Source: Pseudoips prasinana (lineage: Eukaryota; Arthropoda; Insecta; Lepidoptera; Nolidae). From it: a stretch of 64,000 nucleotides of DNA. The notes beneath the pieces are model-generated. The model saw only the letters and a program-made list of their open reading frames with translations, had not been told where the DNA came from and did no database searches. Below, one piece after another: positions 10,376 to 20,482 of the stretch; position 1 is the first letter of the stretch; every line of letters begins with the position of its first letter. The stretch is taken from positions 1,798,001 through 1,862,000 of the forward strand of contig OX621259.1 in NCBI GenBank assembly GCA_951640165.1, read 5' to 3'. Both the position numbers and the translations under genes were made by a program.

Positions 10376-10445
10376 AATCAGCTTCAGAAAAAAAAAGTAT
10401 TTCTACAGTTCACTGTAGAAATACTTTTTTTTTCTGAAGCTGATT
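10376..10445. repeat. Perfect palindrome, 34-bp arms, 2-nt spacer
   Basis: The arms 10376-10409 and 10412-10445 are exact reverse complements starting AATCAGCTTCAG. They lie in the 3' region of the pogo element. A partial direct copy of the arm (AATCAGCTTCAGAAAAAGAAT) lies upstream near 10271. Confidence 0.95.
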
Positions 10446-10462
10446 AGACAGTAGACTGAAGT

Positions 10463-12755
10463 CTACGGTGTTTTTTTCGTATTCATTCGTTTAATCCTAC
10501 CGCATTCATTGCAATAGGCGCCGTACATGGTACAATCCTCATGTAGCCATTTTTTACACATTAAACATTGTATCCAATCTGCAGTTGATTTGGTCTTTTT
10601 ATATTCTTCAAAGCATTCTTTGCATTCCCAATCCTTATTCCTCCTCTGACTCAGATTCATCCGAATTATTTGAGATCGATATTTCATCACTCGACTCCTT
10701 GTATTCTATTCGTCTTTTCTTATTATTTTTTGCTGGAACTTTACTCTGAATCTTAGCTTGAGATCTCTGTTTTTTTTTATGCAGATCAATTTCACCTGCT
10801 CTCGCCTGGTCGATATCTGAATCAGATTCATTAGAAATATCCGAGATGGTCATTTCATCACTAGATTCTCTAATGCCTTTTCTTTTCTTAATACATTTGG
10901 CTGGAATCTTCTTTGGAAACTTGACTGCAGTTCGTAACACTTTCTTCTGTACATCAGCTTTAGCTGTTCGACATTTATTTTTACAACGTATTCCTGGAGT
11001 AGCTTTACCTTTAACTTTAGATTTCTTCGCTTCAATATTTTCTTTAGTGTTTAAAATTGCAGCTGATTGTTTTCCTCTCTTATGAAATGGAACCGGAACA
11101 ATTGGCACCGGCGAAGATTCTTGCAAATATTTGCTTGGTGTTTCTAGTTCCTCAATGTTTATAATGTTATTATTCTGTGAAAGAATTGATGGGCTTGAAT
11201 TAGAAAAACTCCTATCTGGTCGATCTGTATTACAAGGAGAAACGTTGGATAGATTTAGACCGACTCCCAGAGTTTGTACATTGGATGGACCTTGTTCCTG
11301 CTCAAGAGCTTCTTCATTTCTATAAAAAATATCCATATAATTAGGAGTAACGTTAGAAAGAACTCGATCAACTACAGGACTTGATCTATTAGATGAAACT
11401 TGTTCCAGTTCTGGTGCATCATTTTCACCTGCATTGTCTTCTGTAGGCCTTTGATTACTCAAAGAAATGTCAGATATTGCAAAAAAGCTCTCTGGAACTG
11501 CAGAGGGATTGAAAGGGTAAATACCACAAGCCCTAAATCCCGAAATCGCATTAGAACTTGTGGCTGCTCGGGTCCACGCATTCCCAATAAGTTTTCCTGC
11601 AACTAATCGATTAATCTTTCGTTCCTTGTGTGACACTACCCAATTTTGTGTTTCAGCAGTAAATAATGTTTTTAAAGGCTTAAAAAAACTGCGATCCAGT
11701 GGTTGCAGCGCTTGAGTGGTGTGGCTGGGTAGGCAAAATAAAATTATATCATTTTCTTCGGCAGTTTGAAGCATATCTATTGCATTCGTGTGAGAAGAAT
11801 GGCCATCCAGAATCAAAATAATCTTTCCTATTGGTTTTTTAGGTACAAGATGTTCTGTCAGCCACTTGTGAAATAATTCAGCATTCACTTACGCGGATTT
11901 TCTATTCATATAGACTTCTGATCCAGGTGGGAGCCCATCCTGAAATTCTGGTTTCTTGTTTACTCCTTTGATGATGACTACTGGGGGAAGAAAGTTCCCT
12001 ACAGCATTGTAGCATGCTACTACCGATAAAATTTCACCTTTTTCACCAGAAGTTATAGAATGGACTACTCTTGCGCCTCTTGTAGCAATGACTTTACCAG
12101 TAGAGTTATTTAACTGGACACCTGTTTCATCTACATTGTAAATCCTATCCGGTTTATCCAGTAAGTCATGCTCTGTCATTACTTTAAGCAGTAGTTCAAA
12201 CATTTTGTTAACTTCATCTCGATTTAATCCCTGTGCTCTTGCAACTGATAAGCCTTCTGCCTGACGAATACTTAACTCTTTATTACGTTCTAAAAATGAT
12301 CTTAACCAATGCGGCCCAGCCTTTCGAGTCTCCATATTAAAATTGGTTTCTTGACCCAGTTTTTCAGCAAACTCGAAAGCTAATCTTCGAATCATGTCCC
12401 GGGTTGGAGGGAAACCAGCTTTTTCTAATTTCTGTATATGACTCACCAAACGTTTTTCGTTTACAAAATCAAGAAGTGGGTGTTTTCCTATAAAAAAAAA
12501 ATGTTAGGAATAATACGATTTTTTTTTACTTAACAAGAACTTAGGTCATACAACTTTATTACCTAATGTCAGTTTTTCCGTATTTTTGTTAGCGTATCTT
12601 CGCCTCAATGTTCTTGAGGGAATCCCATATCTACGAGATATTTCGTTAATTCCTAGAATGCCTCTCGAAATTTCGTCTATTGCAGCTATTAATACCTCTT
12701 GCGTCCATTCAGCTCGTGGACGAACTCCAACCTTTCTAATATATTTGCGAGGCAT
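10463..12755 (-). pseudogene. Pogo/Tigger-type transposase with PHD-like C-terminus, one stop and one frameshift
   Basis: This encodes the cut-and-paste transposase of the surrounding element, about 738 codons. Order of domains: psq-type HTH in the first exon (AEWTQEVLIAAIDEISRG..RYGIPSRTLRRRY); CENP-B-type HTH (WLRSFLERNKELSIRQAEG); DDE_1 catalytic core with Asp in NVDETGVQL, LILDGHSSH and LQPLDRSFFK; an acidic Ser-rich tail; and a Cys/His cluster (WECKEC..WIQCLMCKKWLHEDC..CNECGR) resembling a PHD finger. A 75-bp intron (12488-12562, GT..AG on the minus strand) joins the exons in frame. A further 229-bp intron (12758-12985) lies in the 5' leader. Two lesions: TAA at 11889-11891 between RKSA and VNAELF with the frame unchanged, and a 1-bp shift near 10634 before the Cys cluster. 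Confidence 0.9.
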
Positions 12756-12757
12756 TT

Positions 12758-12985
12758 CTGAAAAGAAAAAATGGGAACATGATATGCAAACATCAACTTA
12801 ATCCATAGGGGATAGATGCCCCTAAGGACATCTATACTCACAAAATACGAGGCGTCTATCCTTTTCAATAGGGATAGTTGCCCTAATTAAAATAAAAAAA
12901 TCCCTTTTAAAAAATGACAAAATGTTACACTGACGGTAATATTTAAACTATACACTTGCAAATAATAATAAAATAATATAACTTA
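12758..12985 (-). other. Predicted 5'-leader intron of the transposase gene
   Basis: On the minus strand a donor AAAG|GTAAGT (GT at 12986-12985) and an acceptor TTTTCTTTTCAG lie 2 nt before the ATG at 12755. A CpG-rich stretch at 13020-13160 upstream of the donor is the likely promoter region. Confidence 0.5.
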
Positions 12986-13214
12986 CCTTTGGAAATGAAA
13001 AGTTCCACGCGTTTCTAAAATATCAACGTTCGTAATCCGCGATCTTTGTGAGCGAGCCCGTCGATCTTTCTTCATGAACACGCAACACGTCCGATCACAG
13101 CGGTTGCCGCTCGCACACTAGCGGGGTGGGGGGTGTTCTTTGCTTATAAGTATTAACTGCGATCATAGAACGTTTGCAAGTCATAATTTGAATTTTGGGG
13201 CATCAATCCTCCTA

Positions 13215-13237
13215 GGGCAACTATCCCACTTTTACCC
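13215..13237. repeat. Right terminal inverted repeat of the pogo element
   Basis: Ends CCCACTTTTACCC, an exact reverse complement of the left end; followed by target TA. Confidence 0.93.
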
Positions 13238-13271
13238 TATATATATTGTATGTATTTATATATTATAATTA

Positions 13272-13340
13272 GTGTTTGTAATTTTATTATTTAAAATTAA
13301 AATTAACTTATTTAATTTTAAATAATAAAATTACAAACAC
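13272..13340. repeat. Perfect palindrome, 29-bp arms, 11-nt spacer
   Basis: The arms 13272-13300 and 13312-13340 (GTGTTTGTAATTTTATTATT and onward) are exact reverse complements. It sits just outside the pogo element in the target DNA. Confidence 0.93.
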
Positions 13341-13674
13341 ATTTATTAAATACTAAGTGCAGCTACCATGATCTCTCCGCACTACCCTATTTACTGGTAG
13401 AAAAGGCCTATGGCGTTAAGTCCACCTGAGTACATTCCCATTGTACTAAAGTTAAATATGATTTGAACAATCAAATTGACATACAAGGCGTGAGTTTATA
13501 AAAGTTGTCGTTTTCTTATTTATCAATTCAATTCATTGTATTTGCGAAAAATATGGTTACATATTATTAATGTTATAAATTAGAATTAAGGTCTCACATA
13601 TAGCCCACAAGCATGCAAATACAAAATAATATGAAATCACAACAGTTATAATAATTAAGTCTTTATTGGGCCTT
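13341..13674. other. Unassigned sequence
   Basis: No feature recognised between the palindrome and the next SINE. Confidence 0.3.
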
Positions 13675-13955
13675 TTTATAGTGCAAAACACAGGATCACC
13701 TTCTATTCCATCACTCTCATGATCTGATAGGACGCCTAGTGACACGACCGGAAAGAGGTCAGGTTCAGGACCGACGTCTTTACGTGCTCTCTGAGGCACG
13801 GGGGTATAATACTACCAACTCCCAGACTTTGATACTGAGATTTTTTTTCTTTTTATAGAAAAGACCCAAAACCACTATTGGCCCGACCCGGGATTTGAAC
13901 CCAGGACCTCATTCCCTGCGAGTGATCAAGCTACCGCTAGACCAACGAGGTAGTC
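13675..13955 (-). repeat. SINE B, nearly complete, minus strand
   Basis: tRNA-derived head on the minus strand: TCGTTGGTCTAGCGGTAGC (box A region) and GGTTCAAATCCC (box B), then GGGTCGGGCCAA, a body with CCCGTGCCTC and GTGTCACTAGGCGTCC. The 3' part that carries the GGCCGAAATTCGG block is missing. Confidence 0.85.
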
Positions 13956-14069
13956 GTTATAATAATATGTATTAGTAGAGTATAAGTACGGCGTAATATC
14001 GGATAAAGAAGGCTTTTATCCTTATATTGTTATCCAACTGAACAGGCTAAGGTTCTTTTGTGAGCACTA

Positions 14070-14290
14070 TTCGCAGTCGCCGGGTTCGTTTCCGATACGC
14101 GAGTGAGGACTGAGACGGGATCAAAGCGAGCATTAATAGCCCATTATCGGCGGCGCACGGAGGCAACAGAGAGCCGCTTTAATGTGAGACGGGACAAAGA
14201 GGCGCCGCGCCGGCACCATGTGCGCCACACGCCACTACATTACTGCTCTCTCGTCTCAGCGTGCCTCCACGCAAACTGCATTCTCAAGTT
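14070..14290. other. CpG-rich patch, possible host regulatory or exon remnant
   Basis: The region is markedly richer in CG and GC than its surroundings (for example GGCGCCGCGCCGGCACC). No repeat copy of it exists elsewhere in the window. The open frame across it has no recognised domain. It could be a promoter, a leader or a foreign insert. Confidence 0.25.
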
Positions 14291-14299
14291 AAATTTCTT

Positions 14300-15000
14300 C
14301 CACTCTTTTTAGTTTTCGTTAAACAAGAAAAGGCACAATGAATTTTCACAACAAAATTCTAGGTCGAGAATTTTGGAAAGTAAATAAACTCAATCAATGC
14401 TTAATAATAGTTTTAGAATGGCGGTAAAATTATGTCATAAAAAACCCAAAACAAAAGCTTAAAATATTTTGGCATGGCGGTAAACAAATACCAAAACATT
14501 TATTAATTATAGAATTAATACAAGATTTTTGTAAGACGATATTATTTAATAGTCACTGATTTTATAAATAATGGTAACATTTAAGTAGAAAATCCTTTGT
14601 AAACATCATACAATCACACAGTATAGTTTTCAATATAGATCCTTTGGTTATTTTAAATAATACTGTTTTACAAGCTCGCCCAATCACACTTTTCGTAACG
14701 CTCACCCCAATGAAATGAAATGAAAATGAATGAAATCCGAATTTGTGAGGTTTTCCTATACAAAATCGAATCTGTCCAATTCCGCGGTAACAATTATCTC
14801 GGAATTGCATCGAGTCGGCGCGTTGTGTGTTCATCCGCACGCTTTGCGGAATGGCCGCCTCGCTGGTGAATACTAATATCTGGTGGAAGCTTTACTGGCT
14901 GGTTGCTATTAGAACGAAGAGTTAATCACTATCATAATGAATGTTTTGGAATTGTCTACAGATAAAATAGGAATAGAATAAAAAAATGATTAATTAATAA
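14300..15000. other. Unassigned sequence
   Basis: Non-repetitive within the window, no domain in the short open frames. Confidence 0.3.
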
Positions 15001-15245
15001 TGTCCTCCCGACCGAAATTCGGCCACGGCGGCCAGTCTCAATGGAGATTAGCCAATGGCGCACAACATATTATAGTGCACAAGTGTGTGCGCAAACACAG
15101 GCGCACTTTCTATTACATCATTCTCATGATCTGATGGGACGACTAGCGACACGACTGCTGTACCTACGTGCTCTCCGAGGCACGGGGGTGTAATATCGCC
15201 AACTCCCAGACTTCGGGCTGATACTGAGAAATTTCTTTTTAAAAA
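15001..15245 (-). repeat. SINE B, headless copy, minus strand
   Basis: Starts with the 3' block (GACCGAAATTCGGCCACGGC) and continues through ATTATAGTGCACAAGTG and GCACGGGGGTG. The tRNA-like head is absent, as expected from 5' truncation during retrotransposition. Confidence 0.85.
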
Positions 15246-15394
15246 TCCGTTTAGTCGTTCTCTTTTACATACTCGTCTATGGCAACGAACGAATGAACGA
15301 AAAGAAGATTCTTTATTTGTCTTGCGAAGCCCATCCTTCTTATTCTTTGATGCATATCCCACGTGGGCTCAATGGGTTTTCAATCTGGAAAATG

Positions 15395-15595
15395 AACAAG
15401 TTATGATGGTAATATCCTGGGACATTATTCACACAGGGCCAGCTGATCCCAAACTAAGCAGTACCTACTTGTGCTATGGAAACCAGGTAACAGATATATT
15501 ACATATAATATTTTTCTTTTGTAAATACCTACTAAATATATAATTCAGGACAAATCGACATGTTCATGCACACATATATCTGTCTTGGATGGGTT
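15395..15595 (-). repeat. SINE C, headless copy, minus strand
   Basis: Runs from the tail (ATATCCTGGGACATTATTCA) through GATCCCAAACTAAGCAG, CTTTTGTAAATACCTAC and GACATGTTCATGCACAC. It stops before box B. Confidence 0.8.
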
Positions 15596-15599
15596 CCTG

Positions 15600-16125
15600 T
15601 AAAATGTAGGTATCTAATATTTTAATCCAGATCACTTTAACAACAAGTAAACTCCACAATATCCAAATGAAAATTTCAAAATATGCTTAAGAGCGATATG
15701 TGGCATACAAAGTAATGAAGATGCAAATAGTTAAATTAAATTCCGAATAAATAAATACATAGAAATGGACTTTTATAATTTTTTAATTGTTTTTCGCGAT
15801 TCCGAATTATAAATAGTACAAAACATATCTACCGACCCAATCCTAGTAAACTGCTACACCTGTAATAAGCACCAGAATTAGTTTCAGTTTCATGCGAACA
15901 TGTCCTTCGGGCAGCGAGGCCAGTAGTTGCGAAATACTAATGTTTTTTTTTATTCATCCGCGTCGCTTTCCGGAAGAACACAGAATCTGCTTGGGAGCAA
16001 TCGTTAACCTTTCCCTTTTGTATTTGGTACATTTATCAAATGCCAAGTATAATTTGACTGCTTTGATAACTACAATTTCACATTCCTTTCGACCAAACAC
16101 GCACACTTCAAGAGAACTTTATTTT
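15600..16125. other. Unassigned sequence
   Basis: No repeat or gene recognised. Confidence 0.3.
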
Positions 16126-16127
16126 TC

Positions 16128-16222
16128 ATCATAGCCGAAAGACGCCCACTGCTGGACAAAGGCCTCCCCCAAAGATCTCCACAATTGCCGGTCTTGCGCT
16201 ATCCGCATCCAGTGATTTCCAG
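16128..16222 (-). pseudogene. RTE-type LINE, extreme C-terminus, minus strand
   Basis: On the minus strand it reads GNHWMRIAQDRQLWRSLGEA, then FVQQWASFG, the conserved C-terminus of an RTE-type reverse transcriptase polyprotein. Only about 30 codons remain. It abuts a plus-strand piece of the same region. Confidence 0.8.
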
Positions 16223-16350
16223 CGACCCGCAGTGGGCGGGGCACATAGCTCGTAGAGCCGACGTCCGTTGGGGCAGAAAGGTTCTCGAATGGCGACCACG
16301 AACCGGAAGACGCAGCGTGGGCAGGCCCCCTACAAGATGGACTTTATATT
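16223..16350 (+). pseudogene. RTE-type LINE, near-C-terminal piece, plus strand
   Basis: Encodes QWAGHIARRADVRWGRKVLE, then WRPRTGRRSVGRPPTRW. In intact elements this comes just before the residues found on the minus strand at 16128-16222. The two parts are joined head to head, so one was inverted at or after insertion. Confidence 0.85.
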
Positions 16351-16471
16351 TGCCTTGTAGCAAATGAGATGAAGGAAGTTTCCATTTGAATTCAAAAGTA
16401 ACAAAGGTAACACTGGATTGTGAACAATAAATCAAGTTTAGATTTTTGTGAATTCGTACTAAGCACATAAA

Positions 16472-16709
16472 GAAGCCGTTGGCGTGGTTGGTAGACGCTT
16501 GCCTATCACGGCACAGTCGTGCGTGAGTTCGATTTCCACCCAGTACAGATATTTGTGTGCATGAACATGTCTGTTGGTCCTGAGTCTGGGTGTAATTATC
16601 TATAAAAGTATGTATTTACAAAAGAAAAACAGTAAATGTAATATATCTGTTATCTGGTTTCCATAGTACAAGCCCTGCTTAGTTTAGTTTAGATCAGATG
16701 GCCGCGTGT
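16472..16709 (+). repeat. SINE C, full-length, plus strand
   Basis: tRNA-like head TTGGCGTGGTTGGTAGACGC with box B GAGTTCGATTTCC, then ATATTTGTGTGCATGAACAT, GTGTAATTATCTAT, CATAGTACAAGCCCTGCTTA and GATCAGATGGCCG. This is one of the most complete copies of the family in the window. Confidence 0.88.
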
Positions 16710-18202
16710 TAAGATATAATTTTAATATTATTTATCATCAACAGTCATAAACATGTATAGCACCTGTGTTTATGTTGTGGACATCATACCAGGTGTGACG
16801 TCATTAACACCGTGGCGTAGTTATTGTGCGGGACGATTCATTTGAACGAGATGGGGGACCGCATCGTTATCCACGGAGCCATAACGTTATCCACGGGGTA
16901 AAGCGGTTCATCGATATATTGTTATCGGGGACCGATATCAATAACAGTAAAAGTGTGCGATAGAACGTCACTGTTTTTGTTAAATTCACAGGTTTTCAAA
17001 CCGCGCGCTCTCTGTTTGCAGGCTTCATTCTCGTACATGACAACTAAAGCCTAGGAGGCTTTATCTGCTTCATTGCACAGTAGAGGAGACTGTCTACAAA
17101 ATAAGTTATCCGCCCTCTTTCAGGCACCAACCTTGGTTCAGGCTCAGGCTGTAACGACCCACCCTAATAAAAAAACCCCCTAATGCTAACGACATTAAAC
17201 ATCTAAAAGGAATACATAACTAAATTAATTAATAACCTAAACGTCGATAAACAAAGCATAAATAAATGTATTGTATTAACTTGAACTATATTGGATTGGA
17301 TTGCATTAGATTGTATCGGAGACTTAATCAATTGAAATCAGATATTTGGACCCGTGATTCGTCTAGTGATCAGTAATACGTCATGGCCGATAATAACCCC
17401 AGTTCTATTAAAAGGAGAAAAGGATTCCTATTTATAAACTACACTAACTAGTAGAACATAATTCCAAATAATAGTTAATATTTGACAATATCCTATAGTA
17501 AAATCTAAATAAGGACTAATCATACAATTTTACAAACATAGAAATAAGTAACGATATACGATGATGTTGTGAATGTCCTTTATATTATTCCTACAGTCAA
17601 AATTGATGCAGCAAACTAGCCTACTGTCAGTTTATGTAATAGACATATAATAATCAAGTTACACGAGTACCTAGAGTACGACGAGTACCACGAGAGCAAG
17701 TCATGTCAGTATATAATTACAAAATAAATCCATAGATACAGTGTATATGTATAAGCTGTGAGAACGTAAACAGAAAAGTCTGTTCAACATAAGAGTTTGT
17801 AAGTTTATCATTTAAGTTTGAAGTATTCCGGCTCGAGCTACTTGTGTTTTCCGGCTCGAGAGTCACAGCCCCGCCGTGTCGCTGAAACCAAATGGACTCA
17901 TCCACCGTACTTGGGCATCCATCTTCCGGACTGGACCGCTGATGGTCTTAATATGGGACTCATCAAAAATAAACTCAGCATCGATAAATATGGGACAAGA
18001 GGGCATTCTCTTTTTTCAACTTTAACAGTCAGTCATTATCAGTAGTCAATTGTCCTTCGACCTACGTGGCATAAACCTCCTACATGTCATCTAGCAATAC
18101 TAAATACTGTACATCTACATTTCAATATAAGTTTATGGTATAATGTCGTCAAGCATGTATGAGCAATTCCTTGAATATACTGTTAATTATCTCACATATT
18201 AG
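16710..18202. other. Unassigned sequence with short internal motifs
   Basis: CGTTATCCACGG occurs twice near 16865-16895, and an imperfect GTTATCGG..CCGATATCAATAAC inverted motif lies near 16920. Short runs of open frame carry no domain. The sequence near 17350 (GTGATTCGTCTAGT) recurs near 37561, hinting at an undetected dispersed repeat. Confidence 0.3.
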
Positions 18203-19575
18203 AAACTCTCCTTAAATTATTGTAGTCAGCGGTGGATATTCGAAACGGACATATTTTAAAATCGAAATATATTAGATACTGGACCAATAACTGGGCTACT
18301 CCATGTCAACAGCAACGACGAAACACCGTAGTGTAAGAACAAGCTTTCCACTTGTCTTAAATCTCGAACAAATCTCGAAGATATCTCGAACAAATCTCGA
18401 ACAATTCTCGAACAACAATTGCACATTCACACGGTCTCCGAAGATAAGATCCCACCTGGTTCACAGAGTGGTCACTTTATTTGCCATGCTCTAGGCGAGA
18501 CACATGATGAAATATACAACTGCTTCTGCAGCCATATCAGGATATTAATTTGTAACTGGAACTTTGCTCCGCCATAGGTCACCCAGCCATCAGCTTATCA
18601 AACATAAGTAATGTTTAACAATTATTTTTCAATGAACTCCAACAAAGTTATTTTAAATCAAAACATTATCAGCTTCAAACACCACCGCCAAAATGATAAT
18701 TATTTGGTTACTCGTACCTCCAACAATGCGCCATACAATTCCGACTAAGGGAACTCTCAGGTAAAAATCAACGATTGATTTTCAAATAGCTACTACCTAA
18801 TATTGTACCTAGATCTACCTAGCCCTATACTCCTTATTATTTAAAATATAATACTACATGAAAATCTATTAGTACGTACGATTAATTTCTCTAACACCTA
18901 CCATAATTTCTTCAAACATTTATATAAACTCTCCTTAGTTTATTATAACCAACAGCTCGCATTCGAAACTGACACACTTCGATCATATTACAAATTCTAA
19001 ATATGACATTAAATACTGAACTAATAACTGGGGTATTCCACGCCAACAGCAACGACGAAACACCGTAGACATAATCTCCTGATAAATATCTCGAAGAAAT
19101 CTCCAACAACAATTCGTACATTCACACGGTCTCCGAAGATAAGATTCCACCTGTTTCACAGAGTGGTCACTTTAGTTGCCATGCTCTAGGCGAGACACAT
19201 GAAGAAGTGCACAACTGTTTCCGTAGCCATTATCAGGAAATTATTTTATAACTGCAACTTTGCTCCAACATGGATCACCCAGCCATCAGATCATTAAAAA
19301 TAAGTAATATTCAATAATTACGTTCAAATTAACTCCAAAACTGATATAAATCAAAATATTGTCAGCATCAAACACATTACTGCGAAAACGATAATTATTT
19401 AGTGTCTGCTCCTACCTACAATAATGTGGCGCCACACAGTTTTAAACAAAGGAATTTCTAAATAAGAATTAACACGTTGATTTTCAAATACCTACATGTC
19501 ACGTCTTAGTATGAAGTGACTATTTCCCGATTATCCTACCTAATATTGTACCGGGTCCTACCTAGCCGTAGAAAT
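18203..19575. repeat. Diverged tandem duplication, period about 0.72-0.74 kb
   Basis: AAACTCTCCTTA begins each unit (18203 and 18926). Shared blocks keep the same order: GCAACGACGAAACACCGTAG, CACGGTCTCCGAAGATAAGA, GTGGTCACTTTA, GCCATGCTCTAGGCGAGACA, GATAATTATTT and CTAATATTGTACC. The units differ by many substitutions and indels. Unit 2 carries an extra segment near 19498-19535. Unit 1 has a short array of TCTCGAACAAA-like repeats (about 18363-18415). Confidence 0.85.
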
Positions 19576-19756
19576 CCCAATAATTAAAAAGGTTAACACG
19601 TGTATGTGACCTAACTTGCCCCTACATCCATAGAATGCTAAATAAACCGTTCAAACTATTTAACCGTCAAAACGCGCATATTGTCACCATAATATTTGAA
19701 TATAACACGTTGGGCGTATTTTCAACAACCAATATGTTGTATAATAATATAATAAT

Positions 19757-19994
19757 ATGTTGGTACAACGTCACACAGACCATCCCAGCCCCAAACCAAA
19801 CAAAGCCCGTACCACGGGCACCAGGTGACGACACACACACCCATACAGATAGACAAACACTTAAATACATAGAAAACATCCACGACTCAGAAACAAACAC
19901 TCGCGCTCAACACACAAATACCCGCACCCACCGGGACTCGAACCCAGGACCACCAGCCTCGCAGGCAGGAGCACCACCAACCAGGCCACGGTGA
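19757..19994 (-). repeat. SINE A copy with strand-specific A-to-G pattern
   Basis: tRNA-derived SINE on the minus strand. Compared by eye with the copies at 34713, 50691 and 59322, it shows 31 T-to-C changes on the plus strand (A-to-G in the SINE sense strand) and only about four other changes. Plus-strand A residues are essentially unchanged. The box A core TAGCCTAGTTGG has become TGGCCTGGTTGG, losing a conserved A, so this copy is derived. Box B (GGTTCGAGTCC) is still good. Confidence 0.9.
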
Positions 19995-19999
19995 TCGTC

Positions 20000-20087
20000 C
20001 GACCACAAAGTATAAATCACACAAAACGTTCTTCAGTGCAGCATTAGACCATCAGGTGCCTTTTAAATAAAATAATAAAAGTACTTA
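20000..20087. other. Spacer between the edited SINE and the candidate promoter unit
   Basis: No feature recognised. Confidence 0.3.
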
Positions 20088-20445
20088 CAGGTTTCTTCTC
20101 ATAAAATAAAGATTCACCACTCACTCTCGACACGAGGCACTTTTACTTTAGAGGTTACTTTAAATTTACTCTAATACAAACTGGTGAATTCTTCTCAATA
20201 CAAAATCGCCCATGCCGTCTCCTTATTTACAAAGAGAAAGCACGATCAACATCGCCTCGAAAAGAACAAACTAATTATCTTCATATGTTAATATTCCGTA
20301 TTTTCTCGAAAGAACTCAAAGACTTGACCGGCAGCAAGACAGCCTAACAATCAGAGCCCGTACTCTCTTCACTGTTAAATAAAAACTTCTTCCACGTTCA
20401 CTGATACAGCAAAACTATTCTTCAACGATAAACACGAACTGCCAC

Positions 20446-20482
20446 GGAGCTCCGAAATGTATCCTTTATATAGGCTGCTCGA
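20446..20482 (-). promoter_or_regulatory. Candidate RNA polymerase II core promoter, minus strand
   Basis: On the minus strand a TATA box (CCTATATAAAGG, ending near 20472) is followed about 25 nt later by GGCAGTTCG, an initiator-like CAGT. The downstream minus-strand sequence ends its candidate first exon at a consensus donor, ACCTGTAAGTAC (near 20090). This could be a host gene start, or the leader of an LTR element whose end might be TGTTACACCTTAACA (20602-20588). I see no second LTR. Confidence 0.35.

Larger units (their letters stand above)
9920..13237 (-). mobile_element. Pogo/Tigger-type DNA transposon, 3,318 bp
   Basis: Perfect 23-bp terminal inverted repeats (9920-9942 and 13215-13237, beginning GGGTAAAAGTGGGATAG) are flanked by TA on both sides (9918-9919 and 13238-13239). 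That is the target duplication expected for the Tc1/mariner-pogo superfamily. One transposase gene lies on the minus strand. Direct copies of a TIR-internal motif, GATAGTTGCCC or TAGATGCCCC, sit inside the ends at 10111, 10131, 10161, 12811 and 12873 and could be transposase-binding sites. A perfect 34-bp hairpin lies 3' of the gene (10376-10445). Confidence 0.93.

Noticed and set aside
16472..16560. Functional tRNA gene at SINE heads
   Set aside because: Box A and B are present, but the heads run into a shared SINE body and the cloverleaf is incomplete.
19635..19994. 119-codon open frame rich in Thr, His and Pro
   Set aside because: It is the antisense of the T-to-C-changed SINE A; loss of T removed stop codons, making an artificial open frame.
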